A stretch of 39,703 nucleotides of DNA, from assembly GCA_964463505.1 (NCBI GenBank), contig CAYXDC010000025.1:1-39703 (forward strand), given 5' to 3'. Origin of the DNA: JAJZSS01 sp964463505. GTDB taxonomy: Bacteria; Chloroflexota; Anaerolineae; Anaerolineales; UBA4823. Made by a program: the position numbers and the translations under genes. This document shows positions 16,556-25,150 of this stretch, one piece after another. Position 1 is the first letter of the stretch. Each line of letters opens with the position of its first letter. The notes below the pieces were generated by a model. The model was not told the origin of the DNA. It saw only the letters and a program-made list of their open reading frames with translations, and searched no databases.

Positions 16556-17566
16556 TCAACCAGGCTGGGGAGCTAATTGTTTTCCAGTCTCAGAGGCATC
16601 ATAGCCTTCTAAGGCCCGGATGATCTGGCGTAGACGACTGCTCTGCAATATATCCAGAATAGGTTGCATGGCAGGCTGGCTGAGTAGTGTTTCAGGCATC
16701 ACCAGATCGAAGCGCTCCTGGAAAAGTGGAATAAAATCCAGACTTGCTTTCTGTGCTGCTGCATGCACGCCCAGGCTTACATCCGCCCTGCCGGTGAGCA
16801 CTGCCTCGGCTGCCGCGGTATGAGTGCGGGCTTCACCGTTCAAAGCATGCACTTGATCAGCGCTAATGCCCATTTGGTGGAACTGGTGCTCCAGCCAAAG
16901 GCGCGTACCGGAGCCACGGTTGCGGTTGATCAAAGTGACGTCCTCACGCGCCAGGTCAGCGATGGTTTTTATTTGATGTGGGTTGCCAGGTAAAACCATT
17001 AATCCCTGTTCACGGTGGGCAAGCGTTAATAAAACCATGGCTTGATCTGGAAAGAAATAATGCACATAACTTAGGTTGTAATCATCGTGTTCGGCGTCCC
17101 ACAGATGGGCACCACTCAGGTGAGCGGTTCCCTGGCGTAATGCTACCAGGCCTTCCAGGCTGCCTGTGGGGATATTTAGATAGCTGGTTCCTTTTATGTG
17201 TTGTTGCACATGCTGTAATAGTGCTTCTAGCGCCAGATCATGACTGCCCATGATAAACAGAGTTCGGTGATCGGGAGGGGAATCGGCTGGTAAGATCATG
17301 TCATTGAGGATAAAAGCGCGTGCTTTGGCGCGATAGTATTTCTCAACGAACCCGCGCACGACCTGAGTATCCACCAGCTCAACCAGGTCTATCTCCTCCA
17401 ATTTTTTTAGGTGATGGCGGACGCGCGCGGGATGTTCACCCAGCTCTTTCCCCAACATGGAAAGCGTCGCCGGCCCAGCCATCAGGCGCTGCAGGATGTA
17501 CAGGCGGCGTGAATCTGCCAGGATTTTTAGATGATCGTATTGGGTTACGCGGCGAATAGCTTCCAT
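16556..17566 (-). CDS. One-component regulator: ArsR-like HTH fused to a PBP-like (molybdate-type) binding domain
   Basis: A 336-residue protein. Residues 1-90 form a winged HTH of the ArsR kind (LADSRRLYILQRLMAGPATL to VRHHLKKLEEIDLVELV). Residues 120-325 form a periplasmic-binding-protein-like domain of the PF12727 type (FIMGSHDLALEALLQHV, then LINRNRGSGTRLWLEHQF), here without a signal peptide and so cytosolic. Family members sense molybdate, tungstate or other small ligands; the ligand here is not known. The frame stays open upstream to 17740, but MEAIRRVTQYDHLKIL is the natural start: a TAACAT -10 lies 7 bases before it, within a dyad that may be its own operator. It is divergent from metH, whose promoter lies 150 bases away. 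Confidence 0.85.
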   Translation of the reverse strand: MEAIRRVTQYDHLKILADSRRLYILQRLMAGPATLSMLGKELGEHPARVRHHLKKLEEIDLVELVDTQVVRGFVEKYYRAKARAFILNDMILPADSPPDHRTLFIMGSHDLALEALLQHVQQHIKGTSYLNIPTGSLEGLVALRQGTAHLSGAHLWDAEHDDYNLSYVHYFFPDQAMVLLTLAHREQGLMVLPGNPHQIKTIADLAREDVTLINRNRGSGTRLWLEHQFHQMGISADQVHALNGEARTHTAAAEAVLTGRADVSLGVHAAAQKASLDFIPLFQERFDLVMPETLLSQPAMQPILDILQSSRLRQIIRALEGYDASETGKQLAPQPG

Positions 17567-17573
17567 AATGGCT

Positions 17574-17594
17574 ATGTTAGAATTTTTCTTAACA
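17574..17594 (-). promoter_or_regulatory. Start-proximal -10 and imperfect dyad for the HTH-PBP regulator
   Basis: On the minus strand TAACAT (17574-17579) lies 7 bases before the ATG at 17566. On the plus strand TGTTAGAA, three T, then TTCTTAACA (17575-17594) form an imperfect inverted repeat that overlaps this -10. That is the usual place for an autoregulatory operator. The -35 box is weak. Confidence 0.4.
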
Positions 17595-17648
17595 TTCAAA
17601 TCAAGTTTATCATGGCCTCTTATTGTCGTAAAGCTAAGTAAGATCTGG

Positions 17649-17705
17649 ACCGTCAGAGAGCGTGCTTGGTGAACCGCTTGCTGAACGAGAAATCTCGCTG
17701 ACGGT
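17649..17705. promoter_or_regulatory. Spaced inverted repeat next to the metH -35 box
   Basis: ACCGTCAGAGAG (17649-17660) and CTCGCTGACGGT (17694-17705) are complementary at 11 of 12 positions, with a G-T pair at the other. The right arm ends 7 bases before the metH -35 box. It could be a regulator site or part of a decayed repeat element. Confidence 0.4.
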
Positions 17706-17712
17706 AAGCTCT

Positions 17713-17741
17713 TTGACAGTCCGTGGGCCGTGTGGTACACT
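17713..17741 (+). promoter_or_regulatory. Promoter of the metH transcript
   Basis: A consensus TTGACA (17713-17718), a 17-base spacer and TACACT (17736-17741). Predicted RNA start near 17748. The leader to metH would then be about 316 bases and hold a large hairpin element, the SAM-I riboswitch and its terminator. Confidence 0.7.
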
Positions 17742-17762
17742 CTTTCCGAAAATCAGACAATT

Positions 17763-17860
17763 ACTAGAAGCTATCTCAATAAAATAGGTGAGGGGGTGTT
17801 TTTCGGCGGCGCAGCCGCCGAAAAACACCCCGACCCACCTCTTTTGAGACAAGTTCTAGT
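17763..17860. repeat. MITE-like double-palindrome element in the metH leader
   Basis: A 98-base inverted-repeat element. The outer arms begin ACTAGAA and end TTCTAGT, and pair imperfectly through the TCTCAA / TTGAGA blocks. The inner arms are perfect: 18 bases at 17793-17810 (GGGGTGTTTTTCGGCGGC) complement 17814-17831 around a GCA loop. No coding capacity of note and no T tract follows. It lies between the metH promoter and the riboswitch, so it should be transcribed as a long hairpin. Confidence 0.6.
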
Positions 17861-17877
17861 TACATGCTCTGTTTTCA

Positions 17878-18000
17878 CTCATCGAGAGAGGTGGAGGGAC
17901 CGGCCCTGAGAAGCCTCGGCAACCTGTACCAGCAGCCAGTTTTTGGCAGGTGCCAATTCCGGCAGCCATTCAGCCTGGTCTGGATGAACTGGAAGATGAG
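17878..18000 (+). ncRNA. SAM-I (S-box) riboswitch aptamer
   Basis: The aptamer shows S-box landmarks in order: P1 strand CTCATC (17878-17883), GAGAGGTGGAGGGACCGGCC, GAGAAGCCTCGGCAACC, a variable P3 arm, GGCAGGTGCCAATTCCGGCAG, and closing GAAGATGAG whose GATGAG (17995-18000) pairs with the first strand. It binds S-adenosylmethionine, and ligand binding favours the terminator just downstream. It precedes metH, a classic S-box target. Confidence 0.95.
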
Positions 18001-18017
18001 GTCCTGATGACCTGCGC

Positions 18018-18046
18018 GCCTCTCTTCTGGAGAGGCTTTTCTTTTT
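18018..18046 (+). terminator. SAM riboswitch expression platform terminator
   Basis: GCCTCTC (18018-18024) pairs with GAGAGGC (18030-18036) around a 5-base loop and is followed by TTTTCTTTTT. It lies 17 bases after the aptamer, ahead of the metH ribosome binding site, and should form when SAM is bound. Confidence 0.9.
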
Positions 18047-18063
18047 GACAGGAGAATGAGTTC

Positions 18064-21000
18064 ATGCCCCAATTAAAAATCAATCACCGCTTTCTGGATG
18101 CAGTTCGACAGCGCGTCATCATCTATGACGGGGCCATGGGAACCAGCTTGCAAGCCTTACGGCTGACCCGGGAACACTTTGGCGGGGAATCCTATAACGG
18201 CTGTAATGATGTGTTGGTGCTGACTGCGCCAGACGTGGTTGAGCAGGTGCATCGCTCATTCCTGGATGTGGGCGTCGATGTATTGGAGACCAATACATTT
18301 CGCGCCAATCGTCTTACCCTGGCTGACTATGGCCTGGGGGAGAAGGTTTATGAGATCAATTACACAGCTGCTGCGCTGGCGCGCCGCCTGGCGGATGAAT
18401 ACACCACGCCCGAACAGCCGCGCTTTGTGGCTGGATCGTTAGGTCCCTCAGGCAAGCTTCCTTCAGCCGATGATCCTGACCTGGCGAATATTACTTTTGA
18501 TGAATTAGCCGATTTATTCCGCCAGCAGGCAGTGGGCCTGATCCAGGGTGGGGTGGATGTTTTGCTGCTTGAAACCTCACAAGATATTTTAGAAGTTAAG
18601 GCGGCCCTGGTCGGCTTGCAGCAAGCTTTCGTAGAGACCGGCATGCAGTTGCCAGTTCAGGCTCAGGTGACCCTGGATACAACCGGGCGCATGCTGCTGG
18701 GCACCGATATCGCCGCTGCGCTGGCGATTCTGGAGGGCATGCCGATCGATGTCATTGGCCTGAACTGCTCAACAGGCCCAGAGCATATGCGCGCACCGAT
18801 AGGCTATCTCGGCGAGCACGCCCACTTACCGGTGTCTTGCATTCCGAACGCAGGATTGCCTTTGAACGTGGATGGAGAAGCAGTTTATCCAATGGAACCG
18901 GCTCCTTTCGCAGAAGCCCTGGCTGAATTTGTTGAAAAATATCATATCAATGTGGTGGGCGGCTGTTGCGGTACGACGCCTGCCCACCTGGCGCGCCTGG
19001 TGGAGCGCTTGGGCGGGCAGGGCACTGCGCGTAAACCTGCTCCGGCGCGCCCTGCAGCGATTAAACCATTTTTAGCTTCTGCGACCCAGGCCGCTGCGAT
19101 GCAGCAGGATCCCCCTCCACTTCTAATCGGGGAGCGTTGTAATGCCCAGGGCAGCCGAAAATTCAAGCGCTTGCTGCTGGAAGAAGACTACGATGCCATT
19201 CTGGAAATTGCCCGCGAACAGGTCAATGGTGGGGCGCATGCGCTGGATATCTCTGTGGCCGTAACAGAGCGTTCGGATGAAGTGCAGCAAATGCGTAATG
19301 TGGTGAAAAAATTATCTTTGGGCGTGGAATTACCCTTGGTGATCGACAGCACCGAACCGGATGTGATGGAAGCTGCCTTGCAAACCGCCCCGGGGCGCTG
19401 TTTGTTGAATTCGACCCATTTGGAGGGAGGAACAGCCAAAGCGGAACGCATTTTTCGCATGGCGCGTACCTACAATGCGGCAGTCCTGGTGTTAACCATC
19501 GACGAACAGGGCATGGCAAAAACAGCTGAGCGCAAGCTCGAAGTCGCCCGCCGCATTCTTCAGATGGCGGTGGATGGATATGGCTTGCGCCCACAGGACC
19601 TCGTATTCGATACGCTGACTTTCACATTGGCAACTGGTGATCCAGAGTACGCCACCTCGGCGATAGATACCCTGGAAGGTATCCGCCTGATTAAAGCTAA
19701 TTTACCAGGCGTGTTGACCTCCCTGGGTGTGAGTAATGTCTCCTTTGGTCTGTCTCCAGCGGCACGGCCAGTGCTGAACAGCGTGATGCTTTATCATGCT
19801 GTGCTGGCTGGTCTTGATATGGCAATTGTGAATCCCGCCCATATCACCCCGTACGCGGAAATCCCTCAAGAGGAACGGACCCTGGCAGAGGATCTTATCT
19901 TCAACCGCCGCCCAGATGCTTTGCAACAACTCATCGAGCATTTTGAGGCAACGAGCTCCACAGCGTCGGAGATGGCTGGTAGGACCGACCCCCTGGCTGA
20001 GATGAATCCTTCCGAACGCTTGCAGTGGCGCATACTGCACCGGCACAAAGACGGGGTGGAGCAGGATATTGATGCCATCCTGGAAGAAAATGCGAATAGA
20101 TCTGCGGAAGGACGCCTGCCCCAGCACACTGCGGCGGTTCAAATCCTTAATGAAGTCCTCTTACCGGCTATGAAGGAAGTCGGGGACCGTTTCGGAGCAG
20201 GTGAATTGATACTGCCGTTTGTGCTCCAATCGGCAGAGGTTATGAAAAAATCTGTGGCATATTTGGAGCGCTATCTGGAGCGTCTGGAGGGTACCAGCAA
20301 AGGCGTGCTCGTCCTGGCCACGGTTTATGGGGATGTGCACGATATCGGTAAAAACCTGGTCAAGACCATCCTATCCAATAATGGTTATACCGTTCATGAT
20401 CTGGGCAAACAGGTGCCGGCTGAGACGATCATCCAGAGGGCGGTAGAAGCGCAGGCTGATGCAATTGGCTTGAGCGCCTTGTTGGTGAGTACCAGCAAAC
20501 AGATGCCGCTGATTGTTAATGAATTGCGCCGCCGCGGGTTGAACATCCCGGTTTTGGTAGGCGGTGCGGCGATAAATCGCCGTTTCGGTTGGCGGATTTT
20601 GTATACGGAAGATCAGACACGCTATGATGCGGGTGTATTTTATTGCAAGGATGCTTTTGAAGGACTGGGCGTAATGGATGGCCTGACCAGCCCGGAGAAG
20701 AAAAACGCGCTCTTGGAAAAACTCTACCAGGATGCTGAGTATGAGGTCAATCGCACCGACCGCCCGGTTTCCGTCGCGCGTGGTGGAGGGCGCCGCTCGC
20801 AGGTGGCGCCTGCCCAATCCATTCCGGTCCCGGCTGTTTGGGGACCACGCGTCGTACACCAGATGCCGCTGGAATTGATCTTTCAACATCTCTCCAAGAA
20901 TGAGTTATATCGCCTGTCGTGGGGGGCAAAAAACGCCCATGGAGAAGAATGGGACGCGCTCCAGAAGGATTTTGATACACGCTTAGCCAAAATGCAGCGC

Positions 21001-21615
21001 CAGGTCCTTCAACATGGCTGGTTACAGCCACAGGCTGTATATGGATACTGGCCGGCTCAGGCGGATGGAGATGCGTTGGTCGTATTCGATCCCCAATCCC
21101 TGAGTAGCAACCAGCCACGCGAGTTGTTTCGTTTTGAGTTCCCACGCCAGCCAGCCGGGGATTTTTTGTGCCTGGCAGATTATTTCGCTCCTTCAGGCGC
21201 AGCACAGATGGATGTTGTCGCTTTGCAGGTAGTCACCGTGGGGCAGGCAGCAACGGAGCGCTTCGACCAGCTACAGGCTGCTGGAGATTACTCGGAGGCG
21301 TATTACACACATGGCCTGGCTGTGCAAACTGCAGAAGCAACCGCAGAATACATGCATCGCCATATCCGCCGTGAATTGGGCCTGGAGGAAGGTCAGGGGA
21401 AACGCTATTCTTGGGGCTACCCTGCTATTCCGGATCTTGAAGACCACCAGAAAGTATTCAAGCTGCTCCCCGCGGAAAAAGAGCTGGGCATGAGCCTGAC
21501 TGCGGCCTGGCAGCTCGTCCCTGAGCAATCCACTGCCGCCATAATCGTCCATCATCCAGCAGCCAGATACTTTTCGATTGGTGAGAGTCGTGTGGAACAA
21601 CTGCTAAAAACCTGA
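18064..21615 (+). CDS. metH: Cobalamin-dependent methionine synthase
   Basis: A 1183-residue four-module enzyme that moves the methyl group of methyltetrahydrofolate to homocysteine through cobalamin. The homocysteine module is about residues 1-310, with zinc cysteines in GLNCSTGPEHM (near 234) and GGCCGTTPAHL (near 300). The pterin-binding module is about 350-620 (LIGERCNAQGSRKFKRLL). The cap and cobalamin module follows, about 650-880, with the cofactor-histidine motif DVHDIG near 756-761. The C-terminal activation domain covers about 930-1183 (YSWGYPAIPDLEDHQKVF), so reactivation by a reductase with SAM is expected. GGAG precedes the ATG. A SAM-I riboswitch with terminator controls it in cis, lowering expression when SAM is plentiful. 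Confidence 0.97.
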   Translation: MPQLKINHRFLDAVRQRVIIYDGAMGTSLQALRLTREHFGGESYNGCNDVLVLTAPDVVEQVHRSFLDVGVDVLETNTFRANRLTLADYGLGEKVYEINYTAAALARRLADEYTTPEQPRFVAGSLGPSGKLPSADDPDLANITFDELADLFRQQAVGLIQGGVDVLLLETSQDILEVKAALVGLQQAFVETGMQLPVQAQVTLDTTGRMLLGTDIAAALAILEGMPIDVIGLNCSTGPEHMRAPIGYLGEHAHLPVSCIPNAGLPLNVDGEAVYPMEPAPFAEALAEFVEKYHINVVGGCCGTTPAHLARLVERLGGQGTARKPAPARPAAIKPFLASATQAAAMQQDPPPLLIGERCNAQGSRKFKRLLLEEDYDAILEIAREQVNGGAHALDISVAVTERSDEVQQMRNVVKKLSLGVELPLVIDSTEPDVMEAALQTAPGRCLLNSTHLEGGTAKAERIFRMARTYNAAVLVLTIDEQGMAKTAERKLEVARRILQMAVDGYGLRPQDLVFDTLTFTLATGDPEYATSAIDTLEGIRLIKANLPGVLTSLGVSNVSFGLSPAARPVLNSVMLYHAVLAGLDMAIVNPAHITPYAEIPQEERTLAEDLIFNRRPDALQQLIEHFEATSSTASEMAGRTDPLAEMNPSERLQWRILHRHKDGVEQDIDAILEENANRSAEGRLPQHTAAVQILNEVLLPAMKEVGDRFGAGELILPFVLQSAEVMKKSVAYLERYLERLEGTSKGVLVLATVYGDVHDIGKNLVKTILSNNGYTVHDLGKQVPAETIIQRAVEAQADAIGLSALLVSTSKQMPLIVNELRRRGLNIPVLVGGAAINRRFGWRILYTEDQTRYDAGVFYCKDAFEGLGVMDGLTSPEKKNALLEKLYQDAEYEVNRTDRPVSVARGGGRRSQVAPAQSIPVPAVWGPRVVHQMPLELIFQHLSKNELYRLSWGAKNAHGEEWDALQKDFDTRLAKMQRQVLQHGWLQPQAVYGYWPAQADGDALVVFDPQSLSSNQPRELFRFEFPRQPAGDFLCLADYFAPSGAAQMDVVALQVVTVGQAATERFDQLQAAGDYSEAYYTHGLAVQTAEATAEYMHRHIRRELGLEEGQGKRYSWGYPAIPDLEDHQKVFKLLPAEKELGMSLTAAWQLVPEQSTAAIIVHHPAARYFSIGESRVEQLLKT

Positions 21616-21691
21616 TTCTAGCAGGTTCCGATTGTTGCCAAACAAAAAGTGTACTTAAAACATTAAGGCAAACATAGTAGGCAGGGTTGTT

Positions 21692-22291
21692 ATGGAAACG
21701 AAAGGTACCTTTCAGTTAGATAAGCTGGATGCATGTGAGGCTGATCGCTGGGTGCGAGTTTACTTTGAGATCAGTCACCTGAAGCAACTCTATCGTCAGG
21801 GCTGGTTGCGTAGGGGCATTTCTCGCGAACGCTGTGAAAGCGTCGCTGACCACACCTTTACCGCGGCGCTTCTGGGATATTTTCTGGCACGCGCGGAGTT
21901 TCCGGAGCTGGATGCTGAACGAGTTATGTGCATGACGCTTTTGCATGATGTAGGGGAGGTCTATGCCGGGGATATCATCCCGCAAGATGCCGTCGATGCG
22001 CATACGAAAAATGAGCTGGAAAGAAATGCAGTTGTGCGTGTCTTTAGCAACCTGCCGGGGGGTGAAGCGTATATAGAACTATGGGAAGAATTCGAGGCTG
22101 CCAGCTCCCCGGAGGCGCGTTTTGTGCGCCAAATTGACCGCCTGGAAATGGCTTTGCAGGCCTGCCTGTACGAACATCAGGGTGAAGTTGGGATGCAGGA
22201 ATTCTTCGACAGCGCCGGACAGGTTGTGGATGACCCGCACCTGCGGCGTGTATTTGAGAGTTTGTTGAACTGTAGGGTAGATGCGGCCTGA
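21692..22291 (+). CDS. HD-domain phosphohydrolase, YfbR/HDDC2-like 5'-deoxynucleotidase
   Basis: A 199-residue HD-domain hydrolase. Metal ligands appear as the His of VADHTFTAALLGYFLARA (near 53), the His-Asp pair in MTLLHDVGEVYAGDI (near 88-89) and an Asp in RQIDRLEMALQACLYEH. This order and the GEVYAGDI stretch are typical of the HDDC2/YfbR group, which removes 5'-phosphate from deoxynucleoside monophosphates. The substrate is inferred. AGGCAGGG lies before the ATG. It follows metH after 76 bases that hold no convincing terminator, and precedes a small membrane protein by 52 bases. Confidence 0.82.
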   Translation: METKGTFQLDKLDACEADRWVRVYFEISHLKQLYRQGWLRRGISRERCESVADHTFTAALLGYFLARAEFPELDAERVMCMTLLHDVGEVYAGDIIPQDAVDAHTKNELERNAVVRVFSNLPGGEAYIELWEEFEAASSPEARFVRQIDRLEMALQACLYEHQGEVGMQEFFDSAGQVVDDPHLRRVFESLLNCRVDAA

Positions 22292-22343
22292 TCTTGACAA
22301 GATGGCGGCTGGTTTGAATGTCTGATCAAAAATGGAGGTTAGC

Positions 22344-22859
22344 ATGGAACAACAGAAGCGTGGTAGTTTAGCTGTCGGGCTGATTTTTATCTTGTTGGGA
22401 GGCTTGTTTTTGTTGGGGCAGCTTGTGCCAGGTTTGCAGCGTTGGGTGGATGTACAGTATTCCTGGCCACTGATTGTAATCGGCGTAGGCGTTATCTTCT
22501 TCCTCGTCAGTTTGCTGGCAGGTGTACCAGATCTTGCTGTGCCCGCCTCAATCATTGCGGGGATTGGCGGTTTGCTCTACTGGCAGAATGAAACCGGCAA
22601 CTGGAGCAGCTGGGCTTATGCCTGGACTTTGATTCCCGGTTTCGCCGGAGTTGGAGTGATCCTGGCTGGATTATTGGCGAGGCGCACGGGCAAAGCATTG
22701 CGCGAGGGATTGAATATGATTATCACCAGCCTGATCATTTTCTTGATTTTTAGTTCATTCCTGGGCGGTTGGAATATCTTTGGAGCTTACTGGCCTGTCC
22801 TGTTAATCCTGCTCGGTATATGGCTGATGGTTCGGCCATTATGGAGGTTGCGCCGCTGA
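22344..22859 (+). CDS. Small polytopic membrane protein (LiaI/LiaF-type transmembrane region)
   Basis: A 171-residue protein with about six hydrophobic segments: LAVGLIFILLGGLFLLGQL, WPLIVIGVGVIFFLVSLL, ASIIAGIGGLLYW, WTLIPGFAGVGVILAGLL, MIITSLIIFLIFSSFL and YWPVLLILLGIWLMV. The repeated 'fWPLiLiglG' pattern is that of the LiaI-LiaF-like transmembrane domain, often found in proteins next to envelope-stress systems, but the C-terminal LiaF domain is absent. The start at 22344 is supported by GGAGG five bases before; an in-frame ATG at 22332 lacks a site. Its stop overlaps the start of the HAD gene by one base. Function unknown. Confidence 0.75.
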   Translation: MEQQKRGSLAVGLIFILLGGLFLLGQLVPGLQRWVDVQYSWPLIVIGVGVIFFLVSLLAGVPDLAVPASIIAGIGGLLYWQNETGNWSSWAYAWTLIPGFAGVGVILAGLLARRTGKALREGLNMIITSLIIFLIFSSFLGGWNIFGAYWPVLLILLGIWLMVRPLWRLRR

Positions 22860-23521
22860 TGATCCGTGCGTTGATTTTTGATTTTGATGGGTTGATTCTT
22901 GAAACAGAAGGCCCCATTTATCAATCCTGGCAAGAGTTCTATCAGAGATATGGTCAGGTTCTTAGTTTGGATACCTGGGGAAAAATTATAGGCACTGCCA
23001 ATACCGGTTACGACCCATTCACCGAGTTGGAGTTGATGGTGGGGAATAAGCTGGAGCGCGCGCCGCTAGAAAAAGCGCGCCTGGAACGTGAAATGGAATT
23101 GGTCATGGCTCAGCCTGTGCTGCCAGGGGTGCATAAATGTCTGGCGGATGCGCGCCAGCTTGGCTTAAAGCTGGCGGTTGCTTCCAGTTCTCCACACTCA
23201 TGGGTGCATGGTCATCTGACCCGCCTGGAATTGATTGAATATTTTGAGTGTCTGCGCACGAGCGATGATGTGCGCAACACCAAACCTGATCCGGAGCTGT
23301 ACATGAGTGCTCTGGATTGCCTGGGGATTTCGGCGCAAGAGGCTTTGGTCCTGGAAGATTCCCCCCATGGAATCACTGCGGCTAAAGCTGCTGGTCTGTA
23401 CTGTGTCGCGGTTCCTAATGATCTGACCCGGCGTCTGGGCACAGATCATGCCGATCTGACTTTGAGCTCGCTGCAAGATCTCGATTTGGAAGAATTAATC
23501 AAGCGCATCAACCACCATTAG
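22859..23521 (+). CDS. HAD-superfamily phosphatase (beta-phosphoglucomutase-like)
   Basis: A 220-residue HAD hydrolase with a helical cap. Motif I is FDFDGLILETEG (catalytic Asp near residues 8 and 10), motif II is VASSSPHSWV, motif III covers the lysine of NTKPDPELYM, and motif IV is VLEDSPHGITAAKAAG. The ordering fits the PGMB/phosphatase subfamily (subclass I cap). The substrate is not predictable and might be a sugar phosphate. The reading frame stays open upstream into the membrane protein gene, but the ATG at 22859 starts directly at MIRALIFDFDG and overlaps the preceding TGA (TGATG), showing translational coupling. Confidence 0.88.
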   Translation: MIRALIFDFDGLILETEGPIYQSWQEFYQRYGQVLSLDTWGKIIGTANTGYDPFTELELMVGNKLERAPLEKARLEREMELVMAQPVLPGVHKCLADARQLGLKLAVASSSPHSWVHGHLTRLELIEYFECLRTSDDVRNTKPDPELYMSALDCLGISAQEALVLEDSPHGITAAKAAGLYCVAVPNDLTRRLGTDHADLTLSSLQDLDLEELIKRINHH

Positions 23522-23543
23522 GTTGGTTGTCTGATGAAGATGG

Positions 23544-23575
23544 AAAGCCGCTGGTGAGTAAGCCAGCGGCTTTTT
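23544..23575. terminator. Bidirectional intrinsic terminator
   Basis: A perfect 11-base-pair stem AAAGCCGCTGG (23544-23554) with CCAGCGGCTTT (23563-23573), 8-base loop and T run. It separates the HAD gene from the convergent glycosyltransferase gene. Confidence 0.9.
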
Positions 23576-23597
23576 AAATTTTGGTCATCTATCTAGG

Positions 23598-25115
23598 CTA
23601 ATCATCTGGACGCGGGTGGGTGTAAAACTGTTCGGGTTGGTCAGGATAGTAATGATAAACTGCCCGCTCTGGAAAATAACTGGCTACGCTCTCGTCAGTC
23701 TGATTACCGCGTGAAATGACGAAGATAAACGGGCTGTCGAGAAATGGATTGGACAGCTCCAACAGATTTCCGTATTCGATCCATTTGTCTGCATGGACGA
23801 TGATAAGCGCCGGGGTGAGACGCGCGGACGCTTCCGACTGAAAAGGAGCCAGGTATGAGCGTTGAACTCCATATAAACCCTTTAAGCCACCCACGCGCAT
23901 TGGCGCATAATAAATCAGATTGGTAGAAAGCATGATTAACAGCAAAGCAGCTATCGCCAGTGGATGCCAACGTCGTTTTCCTGTGTACGACTGCCAGGGC
24001 TGCTCAGGCTGGGTGGGCCAGCCTGCCAACCACGCCCAGCCAGCAGCGACGATCAGCATAATGCTGGGCAAGCCCTCGTAATAATAGCGTGGTCCGGTTA
24101 CCCAGATGCTCACCCAATAAGCCATGTAAAAGATTACCAGGCTGGGAAGGATGCTCGCAACCAGCAGCGCGCGTGGGTTACGGCGAACGGCAAATAAGCC
24201 AACCAGCAGGAAGGGGATCGTGAAGTAGCCCCAACCCAGAAAATCGTACAACCCGGCGCGCAAGTTAGCCCGCGTGTTTATCCACGCCTGTCGGAGGGTA
24301 TGCCCACCCTCGATCCGTCCATAGCCAGGTCCGAATCCGACTTTGTCATATTCCCACCACAACGTGTACGGATTCAGGGAAAAATCTCCGGTAACAGAAT
24401 ATTGCCATACCAGGACCAAAGCGCTGATCGCCAGGGTCAACAGGCCAAAGCCGATCAAGCGCCGGCGTATAGCCCAGCTGCCACGCAGCAGCAAATACAC
24501 GCCATGCACAGCAAAAGGAGCAGCGATTGCAACAGCCGTCCAGGGGCGGGTGAGCGCCAGCCACCCCAGGCAAATCGCAGCAAGCAGCGTGAAAAACCAG
24601 GGTCTGGGAGGATCCGTATCCCAAAAGGCATTCAACCAGGCCAGGCTGAAGCCCGCTGTGAGAGCTAACCCAAGTGGATGTGAAAGCAACATACCTGAAT
24701 TCATCAGGAAAAACGGCGAGCTGATGGTCAGCACGGCTGCCAGCAAACCTACTGTCTCCCCCATTATCTTTTTTCCCACTCGATAAATAAGCCAGATTCC
24801 CAGCCCAGACAGGAGAGGGCTGACCCAGGTGCGCAGCCCAGATACTTCACCCACAGCCAACAATACAGGCCAGCCTGGAGGATATTTCCCAAAGCGCTGT
24901 CCCTGGTAATCGACTACAAAAGGAACCAGAAAACTTTTCGGTTCCGGAGGAGAGGGTAGAGAAATGCGCCCGCGCGCCAGTGCCTGAGCTTGCCAGGCAT
25001 AAGCCATCTCATCTTCTAGGTGCGGCACCTGCTCCAGGACCCTGTCAGCGATGAAAAACGCTGCCAGGGTGGCTATCAGGCACAATACGAGGGCTATCCG
25101 GTCGGCGCGCGTCAT
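23598..25115 (-). CDS. ArnT/PMT-like membrane glycosyltransferase
   Basis: A 505-residue integral membrane protein with roughly ten membrane segments in residues 5-415 and a soluble C-terminal part. It follows the GT-C fold: the first outside loop carries acidic residues in HLEDEMAYAWQAQALARG (near 33-50), and GKYPPGWPVLLA is a landmark of the dolichyl-phosphate-mannose/ArnT-type (PMT_2) family. Such enzymes use a polyprenyl-phosphate sugar donor on the outer face of the membrane. The acceptor is unknown; lipid or protein glycosylation is possible. It is the last gene of a minus-strand series, 35 bases after the HAL2-type nucleotidase. Confidence 0.8.
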   Translation of the reverse strand: MTRADRIALVLCLIATLAAFFIADRVLEQVPHLEDEMAYAWQAQALARGRISLPSPPEPKSFLVPFVVDYQGQRFGKYPPGWPVLLAVGEVSGLRTWVSPLLSGLGIWLIYRVGKKIMGETVGLLAAVLTISSPFFLMNSGMLLSHPLGLALTAGFSLAWLNAFWDTDPPRPWFFTLLAAICLGWLALTRPWTAVAIAAPFAVHGVYLLLRGSWAIRRRLIGFGLLTLAISALVLVWQYSVTGDFSLNPYTLWWEYDKVGFGPGYGRIEGGHTLRQAWINTRANLRAGLYDFLGWGYFTIPFLLVGLFAVRRNPRALLVASILPSLVIFYMAYWVSIWVTGPRYYYEGLPSIMLIVAAGWAWLAGWPTQPEQPWQSYTGKRRWHPLAIAALLLIMLSTNLIYYAPMRVGGLKGLYGVQRSYLAPFQSEASARLTPALIIVHADKWIEYGNLLELSNPFLDSPFIFVISRGNQTDESVASYFPERAVYHYYPDQPEQFYTHPRPDD

Positions 25116-25150
25116 GCTTGGATGATTATGTCGGGAAGATTTGAGGCGTA

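Noticed and set aside
17566..17740. N-terminal extension of the HTH-PBP regulator up to 17740
   Set aside because: The extra 58 residues cover the metH promoter and the inverted repeat and add no domain. The ATG at 17566 starts directly before the HTH domain.
17634..17852. A 72-codon minus-strand frame over the hairpin element and metH promoter
   Set aside because: It runs through both arms of the palindromic element, has no ribosome binding site and covers the promoter and repeat structure; it is a by-product of the repeat.
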